From Lotus japonicus (taxonomy: Eukaryota; Streptophyta; Magnoliopsida; Fabales; Fabaceae): DNA of 64,000 nt. The notes under the pieces were generated by a model. It made no database searches and had not been told where the DNA came from. It saw only the letters and a list, made by a program, of their open reading frames with translations. The DNA is taken from contig NC_080043.1 in assembly GCF_012489685.1 (NCBI RefSeq), positions 79,810,292 to 79,874,291 on the forward strand. The letters are read 5' to 3'. A program made the position numbers and the translations under genes. Shown here piece by piece: positions 23,660 to 34,819 of the stretch; position 1 is the stretch's first letter; each line of letters starts with the position of its first letter.

Positions 23660-26600
23660 ATGGCACATCTGGAGTGTAGCCTCAGGGGTCAGGGGAGTTC
23701 TCAGCCAGGAAAAGGTCAATGGGTTGTGTGTGGAATTTCATTTTGGATTTCTCTTTGTTTGGTTTCTGAGAAAGTGTAGCAACAAAAGGGAAATGCTTGT
23801 GTTTTTTTAGCAATTGCTGATTTTGTTGTTAAATGAAATTGGGAATTGAATGAATGCCCCTTTTTCCTTGTGAACATGGAGGTAACTGGGGATGAGCTTA
23901 GAAGAAAAATGGAAGTGAAAAGTTGTTAACTTTCTCAGAAACCATTCAAGGGGCATCAAGCTTCAGTTCTTATTCTTATTTGTTTTCATCTTGTGTTTTG
24001 CAGGTTTGAAAGATGATGATCTGTATAGAGAGCTATGGAGGTTGTGTGCAGGACCATTGGTGGATGTTCCTCAAACTGGAGACAGAGTTTTCTACTTCCC
24101 TCAGGGTCACATGGAACAAGTATGCATCTTTTTCCTTGGCCTTTTTTGGTTGCCATTTTTGGGTTGGAGTTGCCTTCAAAATTTTCATCCAAAAATGAAC
24201 ACTTTCCTTATTGTACTTGCATGCTGGACTTTTTGGTCTTCTGGGTAATTTTTATTTTTTTGTTGCTGCAGCTGCAAGCATCTACGAATCAGGAATTGAA
24301 CCAGGAAATTCCCCATTTCAATTTACCGTCTAAGATTTTTTGCCGTGTTGTGAACATTCAGTTGTTGGTACTGTTGTTTGATTCCTTTTGTTGTTGTCAC
24401 TTGTCTTGTTCTTTTTGTTGTTAAAATGATGAGATGGGTGTGTTTATAATAGAATCTTGTTAATTTTTGTAGGCGGAGCAAGACACTGATGAGGTTTACG
24501 CTTGTGTCGCTTTGCTTCCAGAATCAGATGTGAGAATATGTGTTTCCTTTTTCCTTTTATGGTTTTGTCTTGTCGACGATCTGTTTGGTTACTAAGAGAA
24601 TGAGATACATTCTGCTTTATCATTTTCTCAGCTACTGAAAGAGAGAGAGAAATAAATTGCAATTTAATTTAATCTTGGGGTGTTTTCTTTTGTGGCTTAC
24701 AGCAAACTGAGCCTGAAAATCTTGATCTAACTCCTTCCGAAGCTCCGAAAGATAAATTTCACTCATTTTGCAAAATATTAACAGCATCTGATACTAGCAC
24801 ACATGGAGGATTTTCCGTTCTGCGGAAGCATGCTACTGAGTGCCTTCCTCCATTGGTATTTAGCTCTCTGGGTTTTCTTTTTAGCTGTGGCTGAATCTAT
24901 ATATTAAACTAAGAAGAAATCAAAATTCCTGAATTCAAAGACTTTCTGTTTATATATTGCAGGACATGAGCCAGGCAACTCCAACTCAGGAGTTGGCAGC
25001 GAATGATCTTCATGGATTTGAATGGAAGTTTAAGCATATATATAGAGGTAAATTAGTTTCTATAGCGGGGGCAAACCCAGCTCCGCCTATGTTTTTTCAT
25101 AGCTGGTCCTAAGCCCGGATAAAGGAGGAAGGTTGTCTTTGGCTTTCGGCAGCCAACTTAAAACTTGCCGCTATCTTTAATATGGATATGTGATCCACAT
25201 GCAAATCCATAAAGCCGACCTCACCTAGAGGGATAAGGCTTTATTTTTGCATTGAATGAGGATACTGTGTTTATAATTCTCATATCTGTTTTGTTGCTGA
25301 GAATCTTGCTTGTCCCTTTCATTTATGTGGTGGTCAGGTCAACCAAGGAGGCATTTGCTTACAACTGGCTGGAGTACATTTGTCGCATCCAAAAGATTGG
25401 TTGCTGGAGATGCTTTTGTTTTCTTAAGGTATTTAATTTTGATGCTTTGTATGATTTCCTTCTTTCAAGGTTAGGCCTTCCACTGAAGTTCTCTTCACTT
25501 TGGTCTTGATTTGATTGTTGCAGAGGAGAGCATGGGCAACTGAGAGTCGGCGTGAGGCGTTTAGCTCGGCAGCAGAGTCCTATGCCTTCATCTGTGATAT
25601 CAAGCCAGAGCATGCATCTTGGAGTGCTTGCCACTGCTTCCCACGCTGTTATGACTCGTACCATGTTCTTGGTTTATTACAAACCAAGGTTTGCAATTTT
25701 TTTGAATTGTATTATAGATGGTGTCATTAGCTTATAATCCAACAGTGTGTGTAGCTTTAAACTTTTCCTTAAACATACCTATTGATCAATTCAGGACTAG
25801 CCAGTTTATTGTTGGTTTGAACAAGTATCTGGAGGCACTCAAGAACAACTTTTCAGTTGGCATGCGTTTCAAGATGAGATTTGAAGGAGAGGACTCACCT
25901 GAGAGAAGGTATCCATGTAGATAGTTATTGTGCTCAGATAGTGTCCCCTTCTCTGCAAATTTGTATTCATTGCTGTGTAATTATTTTGTCAGATTTTCTG
26001 GTACTATTGTGGGGGTTGGGGATGTGTCTCAAGGATGGTTGAATTCTCAGTGGCGGTCATTGAAGGTTGAACTTTACTCTAATTAGCCATCTGAACTCTT
26101 TTTTCTGTTAATTTTGGACTCTAAATTTGGGCATTTACAATTTTTGCCCCTTAGGTTCAATGGGATGAACCGGCAACGATCCAAAGGCCGGACAGAGTTT
26201 CTTTTTGGGAGGTAGAGCCTTTCATGCCTTCTCCGGCTCTGAATGTCGCTCAACCAACAGTGAAGGGCAAGAGGTTTAGACCTGTTGATATTTCATCTTC
26301 TGGTAGGAGACTATTGTCCTTAAGTTTTCATAATGAAATGTTTTTTTTTTTTTTTTTTTTTTTTTTGTCTTTAACGGGTGTAAACTCATTCGGGAAACTG
26401 TAACAATCCGACTTTCCTGGGATTCAAACTTGTTTATTGAAATGTTTATTGGCTGCACATTAACTGGTTTTAGATACTATTTCCTACACTGGTGCTTCAG
26501 GTTTCTGGTATCAAGGATCTTCCCAGGCTCATGAGCTTACCCAATTTGGTGGTGGTGGTGCTGAAGTCCAAAGCAAGGAAAATCAGATTGTGAGCTCTCT

Positions 26601-27984
26601 TAGGCAGAATGACATTAGTAGCAACCCTATCAAGACTAGCTCCAGAATATGGCCTTGTTCACCACATTTGAATGTCACTTCCAACTTTTTTTCTGATCCC
26701 AAAATCAAAGGGGTTAAATTACAATCATCAACCATCTCTAGTTATGCTTATGTTTCATCTAGACCAATTGATGGCCCCACATGTGTGGAAGATGATGGGA
26801 AGAAGAGTGAGAATCCCCTAGATTGTTGGTTATTTGGTGTTAATTTGAGTAACAACTCTAGCAATGGCATCGCTTGTTTGGAGAAAGAACTGGGATGTTC
26901 ATGTCCAACTACTGTTCCTAGTGGTCCCAACGAATCTAATCCTGCTGGTGCATGTGAAACTGAGAGGGTCCAGAGTCCTGACTTTTCACTGTCCAACAAG
27001 GGGCAGAGCCAAATAATTTCTGAGGCATCACCAATTGAGTGGCAGAAGAAGCAGGCCTCTGTGACTGTACCAGCCATGAGGACTAGGACTAAGGTACATT
27101 TTCAGCTTTCAATGCAATAATTTAAGATTCCTTTCATAGGAGGAAGGTCAATTAATGTAGAAGAGAAGGAAATTTGTTATACTTAAAAAAAAAACGTGGC
27201 CAATGGTATGTAAGTAACATTCTACAAACTTTTCCATCCTACTCTTAATATTTAATACAACCTTAGAATTTGGGTTAGACCCTCAAAATGTAGTCTTAAT
27301 AGGTCTTAGAATTTGGGTTAGGTCTAACTCTAACCCAAAAGCTAGCTTAGAGATAAGAATTGCTCTACCCTTTATGAAAGTTTATTTGACTATATCTCTA
27401 GCCAATGTGAGACTTCTAAACAACATTCCCTCACATCCAGAGCTGAACATTAGGAGCAGAAATTTACAGTTTTGGCATAATTTTTTTGGGGGGAAATTTC
27501 CATGATACGTTTAGGGATGCTAACTTCATTTTGTTGTTGTTTGAGAAGGTGCAAATGCAAGGTGTTGCTGTTGGTCGCGCAATTGACTTGGCCACATTGA
27601 GTGGCTATGATAATCTCATAGATGAGGTTGAGAAGTTGTTTGATATTAAAGGAGAGCTGCGTTTGCAAAACAAATGGGCTGTAACTTTCACTGATGATGA
27701 AAATGACATGATGCTCGTCGGTGATGATCCATGGCCGTGAGTAACATGAATCTCGGTTACACACACTTTTTTCAGTTTTCTGTTTCTTTTAACTGTGTTT
27801 AATCTTGTTGGTTACATGTAGGGAGTTCTGCTCCATGGTGAGGAGGATTTACATTTGCACAAGGGAGGAGTTGAAGAAGATGAAATGCAAGCTACCTGCT
27901 ACTTCATCAGAGGTTGTTGAAGAGACTCTGTTGAGCCCAGATTCACAAATTAGGGATGAGGCTCAGCAATCTCACATGCCTTGA
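23660..27984 (+). CDS. ARF: Auxin response factor, ARF9/ARF11/ARF18 clade
   Basis: Fourteen exons join in phase to 698 residues: 23660-23714, 24004-24119, 24272-24367, 24473-24529, 24703-24855, 24963-25047, 25338-25428, 25524-25688, 25795-25908, 25993-26065, 26155-26302, 26501-27093, 27549-27736, 27822-27984. All introns are GT-AG. The protein starts [11 protein letters not shown]. It has the ARF N-terminal motif [18 protein letters not shown], a B3 DNA-binding domain (about residues 127-229, with [11 protein letters not shown] and [12 protein letters not shown]), the auxin-response domain (about 254-337), a Ser-rich middle region (385-580) with the repressor-type motif LFGVNL (495-500), and a C-terminal PB1 domain (about 580-665) with the acidic [14 protein letters not shown] motif. 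It binds AuxRE (TGTCTC) promoters in the nucleus and pairs with Aux/IAA proteins. A Gln-poor, Ser-rich middle region predicts a repressor. Clade placement (Arabidopsis ARF11 is At2g46530) rests on similarity from memory plus synteny. Confidence 0.95.
25063..25245. repeat. Dispersed GC-rich block in ARF intron 6
   Basis: A locally GC-rich stretch inside an AT-rich intron (from GGGGGCAAACCCAGCTCC to AGAGGGATAAGGCTTT). I recognise similar text (GCTGGTCCTAAGCCCGG..., ...GGGATAAGGCTTTGTTG) as a sequence repeated in plant genomes, probably a retroposon fragment. I cannot name the family and see no clear target duplication. Confidence 0.4.
27260..27450 (-). repeat. Degenerate TRIM-like LTR in ARF intron 12
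   Basis: On the + strand, CCCAAAAGCTAGCTTAGAG, TATCTCTAGCCAATGTGAGAC and TTCTAAACAACATTCCCTCAC match, in order, the LTR and polypurine-side sequence of the two intact TRIMs at 39891 and 45781, with many differences. The string CTTAGAATTTGGGTTAG occurs twice (near 27264 and 27304). This is an old solo or partial copy of the same or a sister family. Confidence 0.6.
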
Positions 27985-30064
27985 TGACAACTTAACTTGT
28001 TACCTTTTTTTAGTTTTGAGAGGGTTGGGTAGCTGATGGTATGGGTTATGGAACTCTCAACAACTTCTGAGTAGTGGACTAGTAGTTAAAAAAATGGAAG
28101 TTGAGTTGGATTTTAGGTACTCTATATTTGTGAATACCTCTGTTTTTCTTTTTCTGACAGTACCATCAGCTTGTAAACAAGTACTATGTTTTTCCCCATC
28201 TAGTAGATTGCTGGTCTGTGATGTGTGGAATGCGCTTAATATATTAGTGTGTTTGGTTAGCAAAAGGAAAATGTTGTGTTGATGCTCTTTTCACCTACAC
28301 TTTTAGAAAGATATAGAAGTGAGAAATAAGAGATATGATGAGTGATGTGATAAGAATAGAAGAGAGATACAAAGAAAAATGGACTGAAAATAAATTGTAT
28401 GAGAAGCTTAAGTGTGAATATATCAAGATTGAAAATGTTAACAAAATAATGTTTGATTCATCCTTATCATACATAGTCATCCAAAATCTAAACAATACAC
28501 CTCTCATATACCTAAATTTTCTTAGTCTCTTTTTGTTACATCATATATTCCTTCACACTCTTATTACACTCACAAAATGAGAGATAAAAATAAAGTGAAA
28601 TGAACGATATGATAAAAAAAGAGTTAGAAAAAAAAAGATGGAAGAGAAAATAGAGTGTGATTAAATTAAAACCTTATATCTTATCCATCTCTTGTCTCTT
28701 CTCTTACTTTCTCACTCTGACTGCTTATACTCATTGAGTTCTACTCATGTTTGGTTTTTCAATTGAAAATCACATTCAGTGCATTGGAATTTGAGAACTC
28801 ACGTAACTTATGAGACATCAAATAGAAAAGCAACTCAAGATCTACATTGTCTTTTCAACTGAAAACCAAACATGCACGAATCCTCATAGAGTGAGTGAAT
28901 GTTGTCAAGCAAGAAAAATTGCACGGTTCAAAAGCATTGAAGAGAATGACTGTCATCCTCTACTCCTCTGCTTGACAAATTCTTAAATTATAAATTAATT
29001 ATAGAAAATTAATGTGAATTTAAATTTAGCATGTTTTGAATTTGTTAACTTCACTACCAATACTATATTTTTTTGTTTAAATTTTTACTATAAGAATTAA
29101 GAACAGATGATGTGACAAAATAGTAAAATGATTGAAAGAAAAACCGGGTAAAATCGAATGTAAGAGAAAATAAAGTGTAAATGTAAATATATAACTCTTT
29201 TATTATTACTATATTATGTATTTTTTATGTATGCAATTTTTATTATTTAATCATACTTAACTTCTTTTCTTTAACCTGTCTGCGATTTTAAGGTAATGTG
29301 AGATGTAACGTTTACAATTTACAAATAAAGCATTAGTCACACACTCCTTTTGTGAGGCAGACATGACGTGACAGGAAGAGACAATTTTAAGTGTCTTGAG
29401 ATACGAAACTTTTAACCAATGATTGACTTGAAGGAGGTTGAATGGCTACAAACAATTTGGTTTGGTTTTCAATACTTTTGTGTGAAACATAGTGTGTGTG
29501 AATGGTTAGATTATGTTAAGATATTTATTGTTGTAAGGGTAGTAATACACATATTTTTTAAATAAAAAATAAATAGTTTTAGAAATTATATGAAAATCTA
29601 TTTATATTACACTTGATTAAAATTTAAACCTACACTCAATAGCTGACTGGTTATTCAGTTCCGTGTGCCTTGTCTCGCACTTAAAAAAAAATTAGGATAT
29701 CCTCGTAATTGATTAATGAAATAAATTTCTTGTCTTAGCGTATTAAGGGATAGCAAATTGTTTAATGATTTTTTTTTATTAATAAGAGTTGAGAATCAAA
29801 ATCCAACCACTTACTTAAGGAATAAAATGCTCAGTCATTATGTCAATCCATTTGTTTAAATTTTCGACTTTTAAATGAGAAGAGAAATTATGAAAAAAAA
29901 GAATAGGAACAGAGAATGTAATATGAGAGATAATGGTGAGGAAATGAATAAATTCTTAATTATTGGATATGAGAAAAAAAAGTAAGAGAAGAGAGAAAGT
30001 GAAAGAAGATAAAGTAATGGACAATTTCTTATTAAGTTGAATGGAAAACGAAAAAATAACATAT

Positions 30065-30105
<41 letters not shown>

Positions 30106-30161
30106 GAAGAGATAAAAAAAATAAACATGGTAAGAAAACACGGTATTACTGGTAATTATAA
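27985..30161. other. ARF 3' region and AT-rich intergenic DNA
   Basis: The presumed ARF 3' UTR is followed by purine-rich stretches near 28310-28670 and 29870-30060 that look like MITE remnants (GAGAGATAAA-type runs) but lack definable ends. An (AT)18 microsatellite lies at 30067-30103. No gene is recognised. Confidence 0.4.
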
Positions 30162-30719
30162 TTTTAAAACTCGACTCGGACCGACCGGTTGGACTGAGAT
30201 TCGGTCACCTAATTGATCCGAACCTCACATTGGACCGAACTGGCAAGCGGTTCGGTAAGAACCGATCTAACTCGGTCGGTTCAATAATCAAACTAGTGAC
30301 TCGGCCGGTTTTAAGTTGAACCGGCGAGTGACCCATTTCATTTATTTATTTTCTGTTGGCAAAGGGTCAAAGTATTAGTCATATTTTAATTTATTGGGCA
30401 TGTTTTTTATTTACTTTATTGGTCCTACTTTTGAGGCACTTCAGCCAAAATATAATTTTTTTCAAAAAAGTGGTGTTCGTGGGACTTGAACACAGGTCTT
30501 TAGGGAAGTTGAGAGAAAGTTTTACCACTGAACCACCAATTAGTTTGGTTATTCGAACCGTTTTTAATAGTTTTATCTTACCTTCATATTGCATTTGATT
30601 TTTATTATAATTTTCTAATATACACCGAGTCAAGCATTTGAACCAGTGACTCACTTGTCTGACTAGTGACTCATTAACTTAGTACCCTACCAAGTCGATG
30701 ACCGAGTTGAGTTTTAAAA
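30162..30719. mobile_element. TIR element carrying a tRNA-like unit
   Basis: Ends are inverted copies: TTTTAAAACTCGACTCGG (30162-30179) against CCGAGTTGAGTTTTAAAA (30702-30719), with one mismatch. CCGGTT/CGGTTCG motifs are dense in the left arm. The superfamily is unclear because I could not define a target duplication. The interior carries a tRNA-like minus-strand stretch (see the separate entry). No transposase is present. Confidence 0.65.
30481..30537 (-). other. tRNA-like pol III promoter (A and B boxes)
   Basis: On the minus strand a box-A-like GGTGGTTCAGTGGTAAAA (30537-30520) is followed 26 bases later by a box-B-like GTGTTCAAGTCCC (30493-30481), roughly the tRNA spacing. A full cloverleaf is not evident (the acceptor stem does not close), so this is not called as a tRNA gene. 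It is a tRNA relic or a SINE head. Confidence 0.5.
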
Positions 30720-31442
30720 CACTACTGCCAACAATTACCACATATATGTAATGTAACAATTTTCAGTATAAATGACAATTGTTGCTCAATTGTTTTTAAA
30801 GTAATTGGTCATAACCGATCTCTATTGTAAGATATAGATCATTTGTTTAAGCAATAATCTTGATCTGGTTTCTAATGCATTTTTAGGCAACAATTTTTGC
30901 CTGTTACATAAAATAATGTTGCTAATAGCAAAAATACTGTACTGATCGTTTCATTTCATCGAATAAATGATGCGGGGGAATCCAATGGAAAACAAACACG
31001 AGAACCATCAAAGCAACAAAGATCAATGAAGAATACTATGAAATTTTGGAGATCAAAGATTGAGCGGGAATGATAGAGACCCACAGGCGCAACACAATAG
31101 GAACAACGACATGGAGTGAGGAACAATGGCTTCTAAGTGGTGCGACATGAGAGACATGATAGTGGGGTGGGGTGGGGTGCCGCGGTGGAACAACGATTGT
31201 GATGGGCGAGTGGTAGAGAGCATGTGGGGGTAAGGTTTGGTTGGGAGAAACATGTTATAAGAGAGTTCTTATAAAGTTGAACTAGATGAGGAATCATTGA
31301 AGGTTAGTGTCGATCTAGCCAACACTATCTATGGACTCGAATAAATGGACCAGATTCACTTCACATTAGCATCAGCCACAACCCATGCTAATTTGGCTAG
31401 TGAGTTTAGCGTCGGCCAAGAACCGTCGCAAGATGAACATGA
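30720..31442. other. Intergenic, no gene recognised
   Basis: No gene is recognised. A GC-richer stretch at about 31050-31250 (GGGGTGGGGTGGGGTGCCGC near 31154) yields only chance frames. The sequence resumes after the solo LTR at 32818, so this region and 32818-32960 were once contiguous. Confidence 0.4.
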
Positions 31443-31447
31443 ATCGA

Positions 31448-32812
31448 TGTTGAGAGATTTTTTCTACACTGATACTACTTTCAAAATCCTCAAGATTCAA
31501 TTGTAGTATAGCATAGAGATTTGTCCTATCCGCAGGGAATTGCTAACACAAATGTCGTTCTCTAGTAAAATTACCCAAGCAATAGATTTTCAAAAGGTTG
31601 ATAATTGTTTCGGTGACCAAAACGCATTCAAATTAAACAAAGCGAGAGTAAAACGATTGATATCAAGAGAGAAAGCTGTTGGAATTGGAGTTCACCGTTT
31701 AACTATTAGTGTCCTATGATTCTATATGAATATTCATTCCTATCCATGATTCATCTACACCATTTCTACCCTACTTCATTGATTCCTCACATGAGTGGAT
31801 ATCTATAACTTACTTTCCTAAACATTGATTCCTCACATGCATATAAAAGCTAAGTTATCTTTAAGCTCAGATGTTTAAGGGACTAACAAACTTAACTCTA
31901 TTCCTAGCAATTAGATTTATTAGATGGTTAACTCTAGGTCGGACTCTAGACGTTGTAGCTTCCGCTCTTGCGCCGAATCAAGCGATATGTTCTAGGTGCG
32001 CAAACTAAAACATAGCATTAAGAACAAGAGAAAACCATTGAATCATGTAATAGAAACGATATTTTCATGTAGAAATCAAGAAGAACAAGTCATAGTTAAA
32101 GGCTACATCCAAATCCAACAAAGAAACTTAGCAACCCATATCCATGGATTGCTTACAAAGCTTACAAGAGGAAACTAAGGTGAAAGCGGTGACCCGTGCC
32201 GTCCTCGGTGTGTCTCCAGCACGATGGATGGTGGATCAAAGCTCCCAAAGTTCCTTTCCTTCTTCTCTATGCAATTTTCTCTCTAAGAGGTCCAAAATAT
32301 GTCAAGAGATGCCTCAATTCTGATCTGGTCGAGCCTTTTATAAAACAGGGCAACAGTTTCGCTTAAGCTGATAAAGGTGTCGCTTAAGCGAGCAGGTTTC
32401 TTCACCTTCAGGTAAGGTCTTTGGCTTAAGCGAGACCAATTCTCGCTTAAGCCGAATTGTCTTCCAGAACCACTGCTACTGCCATGTAATTTGGCTTAAG
32501 CGAGACAACATTTGGCTTAAGCGAAGTTCAATATATCTGCCACTGCTACTGCCATGTAGTTTGGCTTAAGCGAACTTCAATATTTTTAGCCCCTTTTGAT
32601 CTTCAAATGGTTGGATCTTCTTGACTTTTCTCCTACAATAAAAATCAAAGAGTCTAAATGATAAAACTAACATATCTTACATTTATCTATATAAAAACTA
32701 TCTACTTACTAAATTAACCTTATTGAGGGATAATTTGAAAGATAACGTACACATTTAGAACAGATAAGTGCCGAAATTAATATAGAAAATCAGGTAAATT
32801 TGGCACTTATCA
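31448..32812 (-). mobile_element. 1.37-kb solo LTR with palindromic U3 repeats
   Basis: A 1365-bp unit that begins TGTTGAGAG and ends CACTTATCA (TG...CA) and is flanked by the perfect 5-bp duplication ATCGA at 31443-31447 and 32813-32817. It has no coding domain. On the minus strand it starts TGATAAGTGCC and has a TATA box TATAAAAG at 32342-32335. It carries seven GCTTAAGC-core palindromes upstream of the TATA box and ends with the presumed U5. These properties fit a solo LTR left by recombination between the LTRs of a large retrotransposon. Orientation is inferred from the TATA box. Confidence 0.8.
32361..32574. repeat. Seven GCTTAAGC palindromes in the LTR U3
   Basis: The 8-bp palindrome GCTTAAGC occurs at 32361, 32382, 32424, 32445, 32494, 32515 and 32564, usually flanked as TCGCTTAAGCGA or TTGGCTTAAGCGA. 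A larger unit (CACTGCTACTGCCATGTA, then TTTGGCTTAAGCGA) is duplicated with a 70-bp period (32471 and 32541). The array ends about 20 bases upstream of the TATA box on the minus strand. Confidence 0.9.
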
Positions 32813-33043
32813 ATCGACCCTAATTTGGCTGATGGTTTTAGCTTCAATTGGTATTGGTTAGACTGATGCTGCATTTAAGTGGAATATAAATTAAAATGAT
32901 ACTTTGGTGTCGGTGTTGAATTATTTTGACCGACAGAACTTAGCGTCAGAGTTGTGATCGACATTAAATTTTGACTCTAAAATAGGCATTCACATATTTC
33001 ACTAAATATAAGAAAAAAAGTGCGAGAAACATAAATAATGCAA

Positions 33044-33223
33044 TAATGTTACTTACACACCTCTCATTTGAGGTGGAAGAGGTGGAATGAAGAGAGAGAT
33101 ATGAAGAAAAGAAAAAGTAAGAGAGAGAAAGTATGAGATGTGATAGATGATAAGATGAGAGAGATAAAAACAAAAAAAGATGGAAATGAAGTGTTTAAAA
33201 AATGAGGTGTGTATATATCATTA
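33044..33223. mobile_element. MITE copy A
   Basis: The 180-bp stretch begins TAATGTTACTTACACACCTC and ends with its near-inverse GAGGTGTGTATATATCATTA. The interior is purine-rich. A second member in opposite orientation lies at 35937-36114. The target duplication is ambiguous, so the superfamily is not assigned. Confidence 0.6.
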
Positions 33224-33485
33224 CTCGTGTGGATGTATGAAACCCTTTTCATAACACAACACATAGACCTAGGAGAGCTAAAAATAAGCACATCTTTTTG
33301 GTGCCTTGCTTCAGAGAAAGGCAAAATATGACCAAAAGGGCCACTCTTTTCTTCTCTGTTCTGCTCTGGAACTTCCCCTGCTTTCTTCCCCAATGTGACA
33401 CTACTGTCTTCTTTCCTGCTGTATGTCATCAAATCAAAAGCATAGCCAAAAACACAGAGGGAGAGAAAGAAAGAGAGGGGCAACA

Positions 33486-34819
33486 ATGGATAGTTGTGAA
33501 GCAGAGAGCAAGATACCAAGGCTACCACTGTTCAAACCCCCACCAATGCATTCTCCAGAGAGACCAGGAATGCTAACTCCTCCTCTCCATACCTCAGCAT
33601 CAGTCCCATTTGGATGGGAAGAAGAGCCTGGAAAGCCAAGGCCTTGTACTGACATTGTGAGCTTCTCAAACCCAATGCCTAAGCTCACTCCAAAGTGCTT
33701 GGAATTGCCTCCAAGGTTGCAAGTTGATGCCATCAACATCTCCAAAATACCCTCACCCACCACTGTCTTGGAGGGGCCTTACATGGGTAGCAGAAGAGTG
33801 AGTGATGATTTCTGTGGTTCTTTTGGTGCTGAAAGAGGAAGGCTTGGAACTTTGGTTCTCAAGGAGAAAAGCTGGTTTGGTTCTTGGAGTGAAAATGCCT
33901 TCAAGGTTAAACATGTCTTTTCATCTTCTGCAGATAATGATACTGATCATGTTGTTGGCAGTGACAATAATGTGAGGACGAGAAAGATGAAACCTTATGG
34001 GAGCTTTTCCAACCCATTCCATGCCAAGTCACATGTCTGGGTATGTTTTTATAGAATTATCTTTCAATACACTGCTTATCCAGTGTTTTCTGCTGCACTT
34101 TAGGTTATACTGAGAGGCTTTCTTAATGATTGAAATTGTGCTTGAATACAGGCTACTTAAAACTTGTGTTATAATCTATAAAGCTTGTAGCTTTGAAACA
34201 ATATTTATCTGGGTTCATGTGGTTTTGAATATCTCTATTTGGTGGTTAATACTTAATAGCCTAATGGGACTGTAAATATTAGGGATTTTAATAGAGTCGA
34301 GTTGTAAAAATTAGGGATTTCAATAACTAGAAAACCTATGTTTGAATTGTTGACATTCACTTTGAGATAAAAAGTTATGAATTAACATAAGAGTATGTTC
34401 AATGACACTTGTTTTATACTGGAGGAAACTGTAGTAGTGTAGTGTAGTGTGAAACTGTGAATAGAATACTTGACTTTGACTTATGTTGAAGGAACTAATT
34501 AGTATATCCAAGGTAATCACATAATCTTTGTGCTATCATTGATCCAGCATTAAGCAATCTGCATTTGGAATAATAATGCTTGAAATATATCTCTAAGGGG
34601 TCAAATAGAAATCTGAAAATTGAAGGGACTCCACTTGGTCAATATGGGGTGGAGTGTATAATGTTAGCTGTTTTTTTTTTCAATGTAACATCTGTCATTA
34701 AAGTGAATATGGTCCCCTTTTTCCTTTTGATTTTGCAGGAAAGGATCTGTGAGAGGTGGAAGCAAGTGGTTCCATGGAGGAGTGGAAAGCTGAAGAAGTA
34801 TGGGTGTGGGTGGCTCTAG
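33486..34819 (+). CDS. DUF688 family protein
   Basis: Two exons, 33486-34040 and 34739-34819, join in phase (Trp|Glu) to 211 residues, with GT-AG splice sites. The family signature SVPFGWEEEPGKPRP (residues about 39-53) is clear: DUF688 proteins share a [ST]xPFxWExxPGxP motif. The C-terminus is basic (ICERWKQVVPWRSGKLKK). No signal peptide, membrane segment or catalytic motif is visible. The biochemical function of the family is unknown. The first in-frame ATG with the conserved N-terminus (MDSCEAESKIPRLPLF) was chosen; the frame extends upstream without another ATG before the leader. It lies between the ARF gene and the membrane-anchored protein, and Arabidopsis has a small gene in the matching position (unverified). 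MITEs flank it on both sides. Confidence 0.85.

Noticed and set aside
30476..30545. Functional tRNA gene
   Set aside because: A and B boxes are present but acceptor and anticodon stems do not close by eye; listed as tRNA-like only.
30717..30733. CACTA-type transposon end (CACTACTGCC)
   Set aside because: No matching inverted end or 3-bp duplication found downstream; the string follows directly on another TIR element.
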